Source of the DNA: an uncultured Lachnoanaerobaculum sp.
Lineage (GTDB): Bacteria; Bacillota; Clostridia; Lachnospirales; Lachnospiraceae
Length of the DNA stretch: 44,570 nt
Reading direction: 5' to 3'
NCBI RefSeq assembly: GCF_938015485.1
Contig: NZ_CALLVU010000052.1
Span: 1 to 44,570, forward strand
Of the stretch, positions 25,441 through 34,484 are shown one piece after another; within the stretch, counting starts at the first letter, position 1; each line of letters starts with the position of its first letter. The position numbers were made by a program, and so were the translations under genes. Below the pieces are notes generated by a model. The model did no database searches, had not been told where the DNA came from, and saw only the letters and a program-made list of their open reading frames with translations.

Positions 25441-27168
25441 ATGAATTTAATCAAACAGTATGTAAAAGAATATAAGAACACTTACATTCAATCCGTTCTA
25501 TTGGCAGTTTTAGGAGTGGTATCCGGTCTTGCTGCATATATTGTATTAGCAAAAATGATTGTAGGACTGATTGGAAAAAACACAGAATTCGGATTTTATT
25601 TGCAATACGGTCTTATGGTATTAGCCGCAATGGTCTTGAAAGAAATCTTTGCGGCGGCTTCCACTTCCATATCGCATCAGGCAACGTTTTATTCCTTAAA
25701 AAAGATAAGGCAAGAAATTTCTAAAAAACTGTTTCGGATGCCCCTTGGGAATGTCATGAATATTCCTTCCGGTAAGCTCAAGAATATTATTGTAGATCAG
25801 GTGGATTCTATGGAAACGATCTTAGCACATATTATTCCTGAAATGACTGCAAATATCATCGGTCCGATTCTCTTGCTGATTTATATGTTTATTTTGGATT
25901 GGAGATTGGCAATTGTTTCCTTGATTCCTCTTGTGATTGGAATGTTCTGTATGAAATCGGTGATGGCATCTTATGGGAAAAAGTATCAGCAATCGGTGGA
26001 AATCAATCAGAAAATGAATAACGCAGTGGTGGAATATATCGGAGGAATTGAGGTCATCAAGATGTTCAATCAAAGCGAAACTTCCTATCAGAAATACAGT
26101 GAAGCAGTCCATGAAAATGCGGCATTTTATTATCATTGGATGAAAGAAACGATGATCGGTGTATCTGCATACAGAAAAATTTCACCCATGTCCTTGCTTA
26201 CAATCCTGCCGTTAGGAGTTTATTTCTATTTAAATGGTTCTTTAACAATAGCGACTTTTATAACCATCATTGTACTTTCTTTTGGAACGGTGGAAAATAT
26301 ATTGACGGCGACCAATTATATGGATGATCTGTCCAGAATAGGAACGATTACAAAGGAAATCGGATTGATTTTAGATGCCCCTGATCTTGAGCATGGTAAA
26401 GAGAATGTTTCGTTATCCGGTAGTGATATTGAACTGAAAAATGTGGATTTTTCCTACGTGGAAGATAAAAAGATATTAGAAGGGGTCAGTTTGACGATTG
26501 GGGAAAATCAGGTAACGGCATTTGTCGGTCCGTCAGGAGGCGGAAAGTCAACCATTACGAAGCTGATCGCAGGTTTTTGGAATGCAGATGCCGGAGAAGT
26601 AAGTATCGGAGGAAAAAATATCAAAGAGATTCCGCTGGAACAGTTATCCGAAACCATCTCTTATGTATCACAGGACAACTATCTATTTGATATGTCTGTT
26701 AGAGAAAATATAAGAATTGGAAAACCGTCGGCAAGTGATAAGGAAGTAGAGGAAATGGCAAAATTATCCGGTTGTGATGAATTTATCAGAGGGTTATCCG
26801 CCGGATATGACACGGTTGCGGGAGAAGGCGGAGGACATTTGTCCGGCGGAGAAAAGCAAAGAATTTCTATCGCAAGAGCCATGCTGAAAAATGCACCGAT
26901 CGTCATTTTAGATGAAGCCACCTCCTATATGGATACCGAAAATGAGAGCATCATTCAGGAAGCCATCAGCAATTTGGTGAAAGGAAAAACATTGATTTTA
27001 ATTGCACATAGGCTTAGAACCATTGTCAATGCAGATAAAATATTTGTGGTCGAAAACGGGAAGATTGAAAGTTGTGGACAGCATGAGGAACTTTTAGAAA
27101 CGTCAAAAGTCTATTCCTCTTTATGGAAAGCTGCGGGAAAGGAGGAGCGTTATGATTACAGTATTTAA
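25441..27168 (+). CDS. ABC transporter, exporter-fold half transporter 1
   Basis: A 575-residue half transporter with an N-terminal six-helix type IV membrane domain and a C-terminal ATPase: Walker A GPSGGGKST, signature LSGGEKQR, Walker B IVILDEATSYMD and H-loop AHRL. It overlaps the next gene by 17 bases, so the two are made together and almost certainly form a heterodimer. Similar pairs include drug exporters and also the siderophore importers IrtAB and YbtPQ. The adjacent ECF importer and AraC regulator favour an uptake-related role, which is inference. Confidence 0.88.
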   Translation: MNLIKQYVKEYKNTYIQSVLLAVLGVVSGLAAYIVLAKMIVGLIGKNTEFGFYLQYGLMVLAAMVLKEIFAAASTSISHQATFYSLKKIRQEISKKLFRMPLGNVMNIPSGKLKNIIVDQVDSMETILAHIIPEMTANIIGPILLLIYMFILDWRLAIVSLIPLVIGMFCMKSVMASYGKKYQQSVEINQKMNNAVVEYIGGIEVIKMFNQSETSYQKYSEAVHENAAFYYHWMKETMIGVSAYRKISPMSLLTILPLGVYFYLNGSLTIATFITIIVLSFGTVENILTATNYMDDLSRIGTITKEIGLILDAPDLEHGKENVSLSGSDIELKNVDFSYVEDKKILEGVSLTIGENQVTAFVGPSGGGKSTITKLIAGFWNADAGEVSIGGKNIKEIPLEQLSETISYVSQDNYLFDMSVRENIRIGKPSASDKEVEEMAKLSGCDEFIRGLSAGYDTVAGEGGGHLSGGEKQRISIARAMLKNAPIVILDEATSYMDTENESIIQEAISNLVKGKTLILIAHRLRTIVNADKIFVVENGKIESCGQHEELLETSKVYSSLWKAAGKEERYDYSI

Positions 27169-28888
27169 GAAAATATGGAACTTTGCGGAAAAGGAACAAT
27201 CGAATATACGAAAGTCCATTATTGTCGGCTTCCTTTGTGCGGCATTTAATGCAATGCAAATGGGCGGTGTGTATTATGTTCTCGTTAAAATATTTGACGA
27301 AACTCTTTCCGTGAAGGATATAGCCATTGTCTTAGGGATTCTTCTTGTCAGCTTAGTCGGAAAGATTATCACACAATATGTTTCTCAACTGGAGCAAACG
27401 CACGCCGGCTATTTTATGGCGGCGGATAAAAGAATCCGTATCGGAAACAAGCTTAAAAAAGTACCGATGGGTTTTTTCAGTGAATTCAGCTTAGGAAAGA
27501 TTACAACAATGAGTACAACCACTCTCAGCCAGATTGAAATGCAGGTACCGATGTTATTTGTGCTTGTTTTAGGCGGATTACTCAATACTTTCGTCTTTGC
27601 CTTAGCCTTATTTTATTTGCACATAATGGTGGGAATTACCGCATTTTTGGGTATCTTTGCATTTTTTATGGTCACCTATTTTATGGAGAAAAAGTCAAGA
27701 GAAAATGCAAGCGAAATCGGTATTGCTCAAACACATTTGACAAAACAGGTACTGGAAACCGTACAAGGAATGCAGGTGATTAAATCATACAATTTAGGCG
27801 GCAAGAATAATAAAGAACTTAGCAATGCGTTCGAAGAAAACTGCAATATTACAATGAAACTGGAAAAAACCATGACGCCGTATATCGCTTTGCAGCGAAT
27901 TGTTCTTGGAATCAGTATTGCCGCTATTATTATTTTATCTGCCAAGTATTACATTGAGGGAGATATGCTTTTGGCAGATGCCATTATGTCTATGATTGCA
28001 GGCTTTATTGTTTTTGAAGGAATTAAGGCGGCAGGAAGTTCTATGGCGATACTGAGAATTGCAGAGAACTCCATCGACAGCTTGAAATATATGGAAAAGA
28101 TTCCGGAAATAAAAGAAGGAGCTGAAACAAGCCCGATCCGTCACCCGGATATTGAATTTAAAGATGTTTCTTTCGCTTATGATGAAAAGACAATTTTGAA
28201 TTATATTTCCTGTGAGATGAAGAAGAACACCATTACCGCCATTGTCGGTCCGTCCGGAAGCGGAAAAACGACCTTTTGCAATCTGATTGCAAGATTTTGG
28301 GATGTAAGCGCAGGAGAAATTTTAATGGACGGCAAGAACATCAAAGAGTATACCCTGCCCCATCTGATGAGTCATATTGCTATGGTATTCCAGAATGTCT
28401 ATCTCTTTGAGGATACGATTGAAAATAATATCAAGTTCGGTGTGCCAAGTGCCACAAGAGAAGAAGTCATAGAAGCTGCTAAAAAGGCGATGTGTCATGA
28501 TTTTATAGAAGCCTTGCCAAATGGTTACGATACATTGATTGGAGAAGGCGGAGCCACTCTTTCCGGAGGAGAAAAACAGAGAATTTCCATTGCCAGAGCT
28601 ATGTTAAAAGATGCCCCGATTGTCATTTTTGACGAAGCCACAGCAAGTATTGATCCGGAAAATGAAGATAAGCTGAAATCTGCCATTGAGGAGCTGACAA
28701 AGAACAAGACCATTATTATGATTGCTCACAGGCTTTCTACCATACGAAACGCCAATCAGATTTTGGTTTTAAATAACGGAAAAATAGAACAACGAGGAAA
28801 TCATGAAGAACTGATGAAGCAGGGAGGTTTGTATAAAACCTTGATAAGCATGAAAAATAAAGCAACTGTTTGGAAGATTGCCAATTAG
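27152..28888 (+). CDS. ABC transporter, exporter-fold half transporter 2
   Basis: Partner of the preceding half transporter, 578 residues with the same layout. The ATPase has Walker A GPSGSGKTT, signature LSGGEKQR, Walker B IVIFDEATASID and H-loop AHRLST. Both partners retain the acidic Walker B Glu, so both nucleotide sites may hydrolyse ATP. AAAGGAGGAGCG precedes the ATG inside the upstream gene. It is the last gene of the cassette, and no clear terminator follows within 100 bases. Confidence 0.88.
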   Translation: MITVFKKIWNFAEKEQSNIRKSIIVGFLCAAFNAMQMGGVYYVLVKIFDETLSVKDIAIVLGILLVSLVGKIITQYVSQLEQTHAGYFMAADKRIRIGNKLKKVPMGFFSEFSLGKITTMSTTTLSQIEMQVPMLFVLVLGGLLNTFVFALALFYLHIMVGITAFLGIFAFFMVTYFMEKKSRENASEIGIAQTHLTKQVLETVQGMQVIKSYNLGGKNNKELSNAFEENCNITMKLEKTMTPYIALQRIVLGISIAAIIILSAKYYIEGDMLLADAIMSMIAGFIVFEGIKAAGSSMAILRIAENSIDSLKYMEKIPEIKEGAETSPIRHPDIEFKDVSFAYDEKTILNYISCEMKKNTITAIVGPSGSGKTTFCNLIARFWDVSAGEILMDGKNIKEYTLPHLMSHIAMVFQNVYLFEDTIENNIKFGVPSATREEVIEAAKKAMCHDFIEALPNGYDTLIGEGGATLSGGEKQRISIARAMLKDAPIVIFDEATASIDPENEDKLKSAIEELTKNKTIIMIAHRLSTIRNANQILVLNNGKIEQRGNHEELMKQGGLYKTLISMKNKATVWKIAN

Positions 28889-29102
28889 TGTGAAGAAGAA
28901 GGTTAAGATGAAACTAGCGGGACATCACCTATAATATTCTGTTTTATTTTATATTTATCCGGATTCAGATTAGATAAAAAAGAGGATTTACAATTATCAT
29001 CAAGTAAAATGACTACATATAACAGTATGTTAATACGATGAAACAAATACAACTTGATTAAAGAATGTTTTAATGCATAACATAGAATTCTTTTATGAAA
29101 TA

Positions 29103-29111
29103 TGCTATAAT
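29103..29111 (+). promoter_or_regulatory. Extended -10 promoter for the NSS transporter gene
   Basis: TGCTATAAT is a TGn-extended -10 box. No good -35 hexamer lies at the usual distance. Transcription would start near 29118 and give a leader of about 110 nt. The rest of 28889-29227 upstream of this box is A/T-rich with no open reading frame of note. Confidence 0.5.
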
Positions 29112-29149
29112 AATTTACATTTGATTTAACAAGTTATTGGGGTAAAGCG

Positions 29150-29192
29150 TTTTCGAGTGTGCCGATTGTTTCGCACCGATTGTTCTCGCAAT
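29150..29192 (+). promoter_or_regulatory. Structured leader with a tandem repeat upstream of NSS gene
   Basis: Two adjacent copies of CCGATTGTT-(T/CT)-CGCA occur at 29162-29175 and 29176-29190. CGAG at 29154 can pair with CTCG at 29185, and GTGTG at 29157 with CGCAC, making a compact stem-loop about 35 bases before the start codon. It does not match a riboswitch consensus I know. Confidence 0.35.
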
Positions 29193-29227
29193 CCTCAAAA
29201 ATATCAAAGGTTTATTAGGAGGATATT

Positions 29228-30598
29228 TTGGAAAGAGAAAGGTTAAAGTCCAGGCTCGGGTTTATACTCATTTCAGCCGGATGTGCGATAGGTATCGGTA
29301 ATGTATGGAAGTTTCCGTACATGACAGGAAAAGGTGGAGGCGGTGCATTTGTACTGCTGTATCTGATATTTTTGGTAATGCTAGGTCTGCCTATAATGAC
29401 AATGGAGTTTTCTGTAGGAAGAGCCGCAAGAAAAAGTCCGGTGCTTGCATACCAAAAGTTGGAACCTGCAGGAAGTAAATGGCATATACACGGAATAGTG
29501 GCATTTATAGGTAATTATCTTTTGATGATGTTTTATACCACTGTAACAGGATGGATGCTTCATTATTTTTACCTGACTGTAACAGGCAGATTTGAAGGGC
29601 TTGATTCCGACGGTGTTGTGGATGTATTCAATACCATGCTTACACAGCCGGGCATAATGATATTTTGGATGGTAGTTGTAGTAGTAGTGGGAATGTTTAT
29701 AGTATCAAGAGGACTTGAAGCGGGGCTTGAAAATATCACAAAGATAGTTATGGTTACGCTTCTTGTGGTAATGATTATACTTGCAATAAATTCATTCTTC
29801 TTAAAAGGTGCCGCAGAAGGACTTAAATATTATCTTGTACCGAACATAAGCAGAATAGAAGAAACAGGTATAGGTAATGTTATAACCGGTGCTATGAATC
29901 AGGCATTCTTTACATTAAGCCTTGGAATAGGTGCAATGCTTATATTCGGAAGTTATATAAGTAATGACAGAAGTATGCTTGGAGAGTCTGTGACAATAGT
30001 TATACTGGATACGTTTGTAGCTATAGTATCAGGACTTATTATTTTCCCTGCTACATTTACATATGGTGTAGACCAGACTTCAGGTCCTGCACTTATATTT
30101 ATCACATTGCCGAACATCTTTAATAAGATGCCGCTTGGAAGACTTTGGGGAAGTTTATTTTTTATATTTATGTCATTTGCAGCATTCTCCACAGTGCTTG
30201 CAGTATTTGAAAATATAGTTTCCTGCGGTATGGACCTTACAAAGAAGTCAAGAAAACAGGTGAGCTTAGTCAATATGATTATTATAATAGTACTTTCACT
30301 TCCATGTGTATTCGGATTCAATATCTGGAGTTTCGGGTGGTTAAAGCCTTTTGGAGGAAGCATACTTGATTTGGAAGATTTCCTTGTAAGTAATATAATA
30401 TTGCCGCTTGGATCTTTGGTATATCTTTTATTTTGTGTCAGCAGATACGGATGGGGATGGGACAATTATATGAAGGAGTGCAATAAGGGAGAAGGTCTTA
30501 AAATGAAGAATTGGATGAGATTCTACCTTACATACATACTGCCGATAATTGTTTTATTCATATTTGTATTTGGAATATACGATAAGTTTTTTAAATAA
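29228..30598 (+). CDS. Sodium:neurotransmitter symporter (NSS) family transporter
   Basis: A 456-residue transporter of the LeuT/NSS fold. The hallmark first helix reads GCAIGIGNVWKFPYMTGKGG, providing the unwound Na+/substrate site. Later segments FFTLSLGIGAMLIFGSYI (helix 6) and SFAAFSTVLAVFENIVS (helix 8) are also typical. The length suits the bacterial 11-12-helix forms that import amino acids such as tryptophan or tyrosine with Na+. Substrate cannot be told from sequence. The TTG start is supported by TTAGGAGGATAT immediately upstream. It stands alone, closed by a terminator. Confidence 0.92.
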   Translation: MERERLKSRLGFILISAGCAIGIGNVWKFPYMTGKGGGGAFVLLYLIFLVMLGLPIMTMEFSVGRAARKSPVLAYQKLEPAGSKWHIHGIVAFIGNYLLMMFYTTVTGWMLHYFYLTVTGRFEGLDSDGVVDVFNTMLTQPGIMIFWMVVVVVVGMFIVSRGLEAGLENITKIVMVTLLVVMIILAINSFFLKGAAEGLKYYLVPNISRIEETGIGNVITGAMNQAFFTLSLGIGAMLIFGSYISNDRSMLGESVTIVILDTFVAIVSGLIIFPATFTYGVDQTSGPALIFITLPNIFNKMPLGRLWGSLFFIFMSFAAFSTVLAVFENIVSCGMDLTKKSRKQVSLVNMIIIIVLSLPCVFGFNIWSFGWLKPFGGSILDLEDFLVSNIILPLGSLVYLLFCVSRYGWGWDNYMKECNKGEGLKMKNWMRFYLTYILPIIVLFIFVFGIYDKFFK

Positions 30599-30612
30599 TA
30601 ATAGGTATAAAT

Positions 30613-30646
30613 CAGCCATTAACTGTTAAAGTTGTGGCTGTTTTTT
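30613..30646 (+). terminator. Terminator after NSS transporter gene
   Basis: A CAGCCA / TGGCTG stem with a partly paired interior (TTAAC / GTTG) is followed by TTTTTT. Confidence 0.75.
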
Positions 30647-30661
30647 AAATTATTTAGAAAA

Positions 30662-30688
30662 TTAGCACTCAAGCCTTGACACTGCTAA
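30662..30688 (+). promoter_or_regulatory. CIRCE element (HrcA operator) with degenerate right half
   Basis: TTAGCACTC, nine bases, then CACTGCTAA. The left arm matches the CIRCE consensus exactly. The right arm differs from GAGTGCTAA at its first and third positions. It overlaps the -35 box of the groESL promoter, the usual position for HrcA repression. Confidence 0.85.
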
Positions 30689-30704
30689 TAAAAAGTGGTA
30701 TAAA
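30676..30704 (+). promoter_or_regulatory. groESL promoter
   Basis: TTGACA and TATAAA are separated by 17 bases, a near-consensus vegetative sigma-A promoter. The -35 box begins inside the CIRCE spacer, and its last base runs into the right arm. Transcription would start near 30711. Confidence 0.85.
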
Positions 30705-30744
30705 CTTACATAGTTGATTATATAACTATTAGGAGGAATACAAA

Positions 30745-31029
30745 ATGAAGTTGGTACCTTTATTTGATAGAGTAGTTTTAAAGCAGTTGGTTGCTGAAGA
30801 GACAACTGCATCCGGTATAGTACTTCCGGGACAGGCAAAGGAAAAGCCTTCACAGGCAGAGGTTGTTGCTGTAGGTCCGGGCGGAGTTGTAGACGGAAAA
30901 GAAATAAAGATGCAGGTTAAAGTCGGAGATAAGGTAATTTATTCAAAGTATGCCGGTACAGAGGTAGAGCTTGACAAGGAAGAATATATCGTTGTTAAGC
31001 AGAATGATATTTTGGCTGTAATAGAATAA
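30745..31029 (+). CDS. groES: Co-chaperonin GroES
   Basis: The 94-residue heptameric lid of the GroEL folding chamber. It begins with KLVPLFDRVVLKQ and has the mobile-loop region EETTASGIVLPGQAKEKP, where the GIVLP tripeptide area docks into GroEL. Then come EVVAVGPGG and VIYSKYAGTEVELD. Length is standard. The ATG follows TTAGGAGGAATACAAA. groEL starts 32 bases later in the same operon, under CIRCE/HrcA heat-shock control. Confidence 0.97.
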   Translation: MKLVPLFDRVVLKQLVAEETTASGIVLPGQAKEKPSQAEVVAVGPGGVVDGKEIKMQVKVGDKVIYSKYAGTEVELDKEEYIVVKQNDILAVIE

Positions 31030-31061
31030 TACATAATATATAAAATTAAAGGAGAGATACT

Positions 31062-32681
31062 ATGGCTAAGGATATTAAATATGGCGTAGAAGCCAGAAAA
31101 GCATTGGAAGCCGGTGTAAATAAGCTGGCTGATACAGTAAGAGTTACATTGGGACCTAAGGGAAGAAATGTTGTACTTGATAAATCATTCGGTACACCGC
31201 TTATTACAAATGACGGTGTTACCATTGCAAAGGAAATAGAGCTTGAAGATGCATTTGAGAACATGGGTGCACAGCTTGTAAAGGAAGTTGCCACAAAGAC
31301 AAATGATGTGGCAGGTGACGGTACAACTACAGCTACAGTTCTTGCACAGGCAATGATAAATGAAGGAATGAAGAACCTTGCAGCAGGTGCAAATCCAATC
31401 GTTTTGCGTAAGGGAATGAAGAAGGCTACAGATGCCGCTGTAGAGGCTATTGCAAAGATGAGTGAGCCTATAAAGGGTAAAGAGCAGATTGCAAGAGTTG
31501 CAGCTATCTCTGCAAGTGATGATGAAGTTGGAAGCCTTGTAGCAGATGCTATGGAGAAGGTAACCAATGAGGGTGTTATCACTATAGAAGAGTCAAAGAC
31601 AATGAAGACAGAGCTTGACCTTGTAGAAGGTATGCAGTTTGACAGAGGTTATGTTTCTGCATATATGTGTACAGATATGGAGAAGATGGAAGCAAATCTT
31701 GACGATCCGTATATCCTTATTACAGATAAGAAGATTTCAAATATTCAGGATATTTTGCCTCTTCTTGAGGAGCTTGTTAAATCAGGACAGAAGCTTCTTA
31801 TTATAGCTGAGGATGTAGAGGGTGAGGCTCTTACAACTCTTATAGTAAACAAGCTTAGAGGAACATTCAATGTTGTAGCTGTAAAGGCTCCGGGATATGG
31901 TGACAGAAGAAAAGATATGCTTAAGGATATCGCAGTTCTTACAGGCGGTACAGTAATCAGTGAGGAACTTGGACTTGAGCTTAAGGATGCTACACTTGCA
32001 AGCCTTGGTAGAGCAAAGAGTGTTAAGGTTCAGAAAGAGAACACTGTAATCGTTGACGGACAGGGTGCAAAGGCTGATATTGAGAAGAGAGTTGCTCAGA
32101 TTAAAGCACAGCTGTCAGAAACCACATCCGATTTTGATAAGGAGAAACTGCAGGAGAGACTTGCCAAGCTTTCAGGCGGTGTTGCGGTTATCAGAGTCGG
32201 TGCCGCTACAGAGACTGAGATGAAGGAAGCAAAGCTTCGTATGGAAGATGCACTCAACGCTACAAGAGCTGCTGTTGAGGAAGGTATTATCTCAGGCGGC
32301 GGTTCAGCTTACATACACGCAAGCAAGGAAGTTGCAAAGCTTGTAGCTACTCTTGAAGGTGATGAGAGAACAGGTGCAAAGATTATTCTTAAGGCACTTG
32401 AGGCACCGCTTTTCAGAATAGTTGAGAACGCAGGACTTGAAGGAAGCGTTGTTGTAAACAAGGTAAGAGAGTCAAGCGTAGGTGTAGGTTTCGATGCTTA
32501 CAGAGAAGAGTATGTGGATATGGTTAAGTCAGGTATCTTGGACCCTGCAAAGGTTACAAGATCCGCACTTCAGAATGCAAACTCGGTAGCATCTACACTC
32601 CTTACAACAGAGTCCGCAGTTGCCACTATTAAGGAAGATGCACCTGCAATGCCTGCAGGCGGCGGAATGGGAATGATGTAA
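31062..32681 (+). CDS. groEL: Chaperonin GroEL
   Basis: The 539-residue ATP-dependent chaperonin subunit forming the double-ring folding machine. Conserved parts include VRVTLGPKGRNVVLDKSFG, the ATP-site VAGDGTTTATVLAQ, the apical-domain stretch YGDRRKDMLKDIA, and AAVEEGIISGGGSAY. The protein ends in the flexible tail PAGGGMGMM. The ATG follows AAAGGAGAGATACT. It is the second gene of the groESL operon. Confidence 0.98.
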   Translation: MAKDIKYGVEARKALEAGVNKLADTVRVTLGPKGRNVVLDKSFGTPLITNDGVTIAKEIELEDAFENMGAQLVKEVATKTNDVAGDGTTTATVLAQAMINEGMKNLAAGANPIVLRKGMKKATDAAVEAIAKMSEPIKGKEQIARVAAISASDDEVGSLVADAMEKVTNEGVITIEESKTMKTELDLVEGMQFDRGYVSAYMCTDMEKMEANLDDPYILITDKKISNIQDILPLLEELVKSGQKLLIIAEDVEGEALTTLIVNKLRGTFNVVAVKAPGYGDRRKDMLKDIAVLTGGTVISEELGLELKDATLASLGRAKSVKVQKENTVIVDGQGAKADIEKRVAQIKAQLSETTSDFDKEKLQERLAKLSGGVAVIRVGAATETEMKEAKLRMEDALNATRAAVEEGIISGGGSAYIHASKEVAKLVATLEGDERTGAKIILKALEAPLFRIVENAGLEGSVVVNKVRESSVGVGFDAYREEYVDMVKSGILDPAKVTRSALQNANSVASTLLTTESAVATIKEDAPAMPAGGGMGMM

Positions 32682-32706
32682 TAAAACTTTATAATAAAGC
32701 TTATAG

Positions 32707-32737
32707 GGCACACCTTGGAAACAGGGTGTGCCTTTTT
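32707..32737 (+). terminator. Terminator after groEL
   Basis: The stem GGCACACC / GGTGTGCC with a ten-base loop is followed by TTTTTGTG. Confidence 0.85.
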
Positions 32738-32929
32738 GTGTTTAAAAATCAAATTTTTATATAATAAGCTGTAATTAAAATAATACTATAGCAATATCTT
32801 ATAAAAACAATGATGTATTTTCGTTATTATGTATAATATATTTTTGGGTTAATGAAGATTATAATTTTAGTAAAATATATTTTATCAATATAAAAATTTT
32901 ATCAGACTTTATACATCAAGGAGGACTTT

Positions 32930-33013
32930 ATGAAGAGAGTATTTAGAAATTCTGTATATAGTATTTTTAAAAGTCGGAAATTATGTTGCTTAGACAGTAT
33001 CATATGCAAATAG
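32930..33013 (+). CDS. Possible 27-residue peptide upstream of the lipoprotein array
   Basis: A short frame beginning MKRVFRNSVYSIFKSRKLCC with a strong AAGGAGGACTTT ribosome binding site at good spacing. It is basic, with no membrane helix, and ends 19 bases before the lipoprotein start at 33033. It could be a leader peptide, or the broken 5' end of an older gene whose ribosome binding site has been kept. The surrounding 32740-32929 is very A/T-rich and holds no other coding signal. Confidence 0.4.
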   Translation: MKRVFRNSVYSIFKSRKLCCLDSIICK

Positions 33014-33032
33014 TGAAGAAGCGGTAAGAATA

Positions 33033-34484
33033 ATGAAATATAAAAAGGGAAATATGGGAAGAAATTTAAACGGGATTATAAGCGGTATATTACTTGTATC
33101 TATGCTGTCTGTGGCAGGATGTAATAAAGGTGAGAGTAATGAAGGAAAATGTAATGAGAGCGTATCTGCTGAAGATAAAAAGAAAGATAAATTTGAGCTT
33201 GCATTAGGTGAGATAAGTGATGATGTGTATATTAGTAAGATGCTTAATTTAAAGTTTGACGCGAAGTCCCACAATATGGATATATATTATGAGGAAGGCC
33301 TTATCGGAGAAAATGACGACGCAATATATGACAGAACCGATATGGATGAGGTAAAAGAAAAGATAGCTGACGGTGCCGTAATCAGCGATATGGGAGCAAG
33401 TGATACGGACGGACTAAGAAGTGTCAGTATCACGATACGAAAGGCTCCGGACTCTAAGACTTTAAACAATTATATATTTGACCAAATACGTGAATATGAG
33501 GATATGTTTAAAGAGGATGAGGAAGAATTTGACATGATGGAAAAGTCATATGTTAATCTTACAGACGGAAAGGTTGCAGGTAAAAAAATACCGGGTATTG
33601 AAATAAAGTCGGTATGGGAACATGACGGTGTCAGAGATACGATGTTTTATGAAAAGCAGCTGTTTCTAAAATACGAAGATTATATAGTGACTATAGATGT
33701 ATCCGCGTACGACTCTGATGATGCACAGAGTTTACTGGATATATTTGAAAAGCCTAATAAGTCGGATTTTGAAAAAGCAAAGAACACACCTAAAGAGGAT
33801 GAAACAAGAAAAAATAAGCCTGAAAGAAGAGATAAAAGAAAAAGACAAGAAGAAAACAGGAAAGAAACCAAGGAAAGCATTGAAGAAACTACAGAAGAAA
33901 GCACTGATAAAGAAAGCAGTACCGCAGAAAGCAGTGTTGAGGAAAGTAAAGAAGATAAAGTATCAACAGGAGATTTTTGTGCAGGCGTAACAGACGGAAA
34001 TGTGTATACAAACAGTGCGCTTAATATAAAAATTGATATTACAGGTAAACATATGGTTTTTGCATCAGATCGTGAAATGGAACTTCTAGGAAGGCCGTCC
34101 GGTATAGTGTCTAAAGAAGATAAAAAATATTATGTAGATAAAGGTAAGCCTGTGCTTGATATGGTCGCACATGATGTAACATTTGACAATACGGTTCTTG
34201 TTTTGCTGGACGGTGATGTGGACTTATCAAAAGTGGATGTCGGTGAAGATTCATATTTTGATAAGGGAGAAAATGCTCATGTAGAAAGAAAAAAAGAAAA
34301 GATTAATTTTAACGGTAAGGAACTGTTATGTCTAAGTAAGGTGGAGACTAAAGATAACGGCAGCAAATATTATGAAAAATATCTTATCATACCTTATGGA
34401 AAATACACGGCGACCATAGGTGCAATGGGAAGCGATGAAGAATTTGTAAAAAATGCATTTAAGATGTTTACAATTGCAGAATGA
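33033..34484 (+). CDS. Two-domain member of a tandem lipoprotein family
   Basis: A secreted lipoprotein of 483 residues (or 476 from ATG 33054, which has AAAGGGAAAT upstream). The signal peptide ends at the lipobox SVAGC. It contains two copies of the domain found once in each downstream gene. The first has DDVYISKMLNLKFDAKSHNM, and the second, after a charged Lys/Glu/Ser-rich linker of about 60 residues, has GNVYTNSALNIKIDITGKHM. Each copy ends with a strand-helix unit such as KYTATIGAMGSDEEFVKNAF. I do not recognise a function. Family shape suggests a small alpha/beta lipoprotein domain. Confidence 0.75.
   Translation: MKYKKGNMGRNLNGIISGILLVSMLSVAGCNKGESNEGKCNESVSAEDKKKDKFELALGEISDDVYISKMLNLKFDAKSHNMDIYYEEGLIGENDDAIYDRTDMDEVKEKIADGAVISDMGASDTDGLRSVSITIRKAPDSKTLNNYIFDQIREYEDMFKEDEEEFDMMEKSYVNLTDGKVAGKKIPGIEIKSVWEHDGVRDTMFYEKQLFLKYEDYIVTIDVSAYDSDDAQSLLDIFEKPNKSDFEKAKNTPKEDETRKNKPERRDKRKRQEENRKETKESIEETTEESTDKESSTAESSVEESKEDKVSTGDFCAGVTDGNVYTNSALNIKIDITGKHMVFASDREMELLGRPSGIVSKEDKKYYVDKGKPVLDMVAHDVTFDNTVLVLLDGDVDLSKVDVGEDSYFDKGENAHVERKKEKINFNGKELLCLSKVETKDNGSKYYEKYLIIPYGKYTATIGAMGSDEEFVKNAFKMFTIAE

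Noticed and set aside
29118..29227. Known riboswitch (glycine, lysine, guanidine or Na+ class) upstream of the NSS gene
   Set aside because: None of the conserved cores I know could be seen. It is reported only as an unassigned structured leader.
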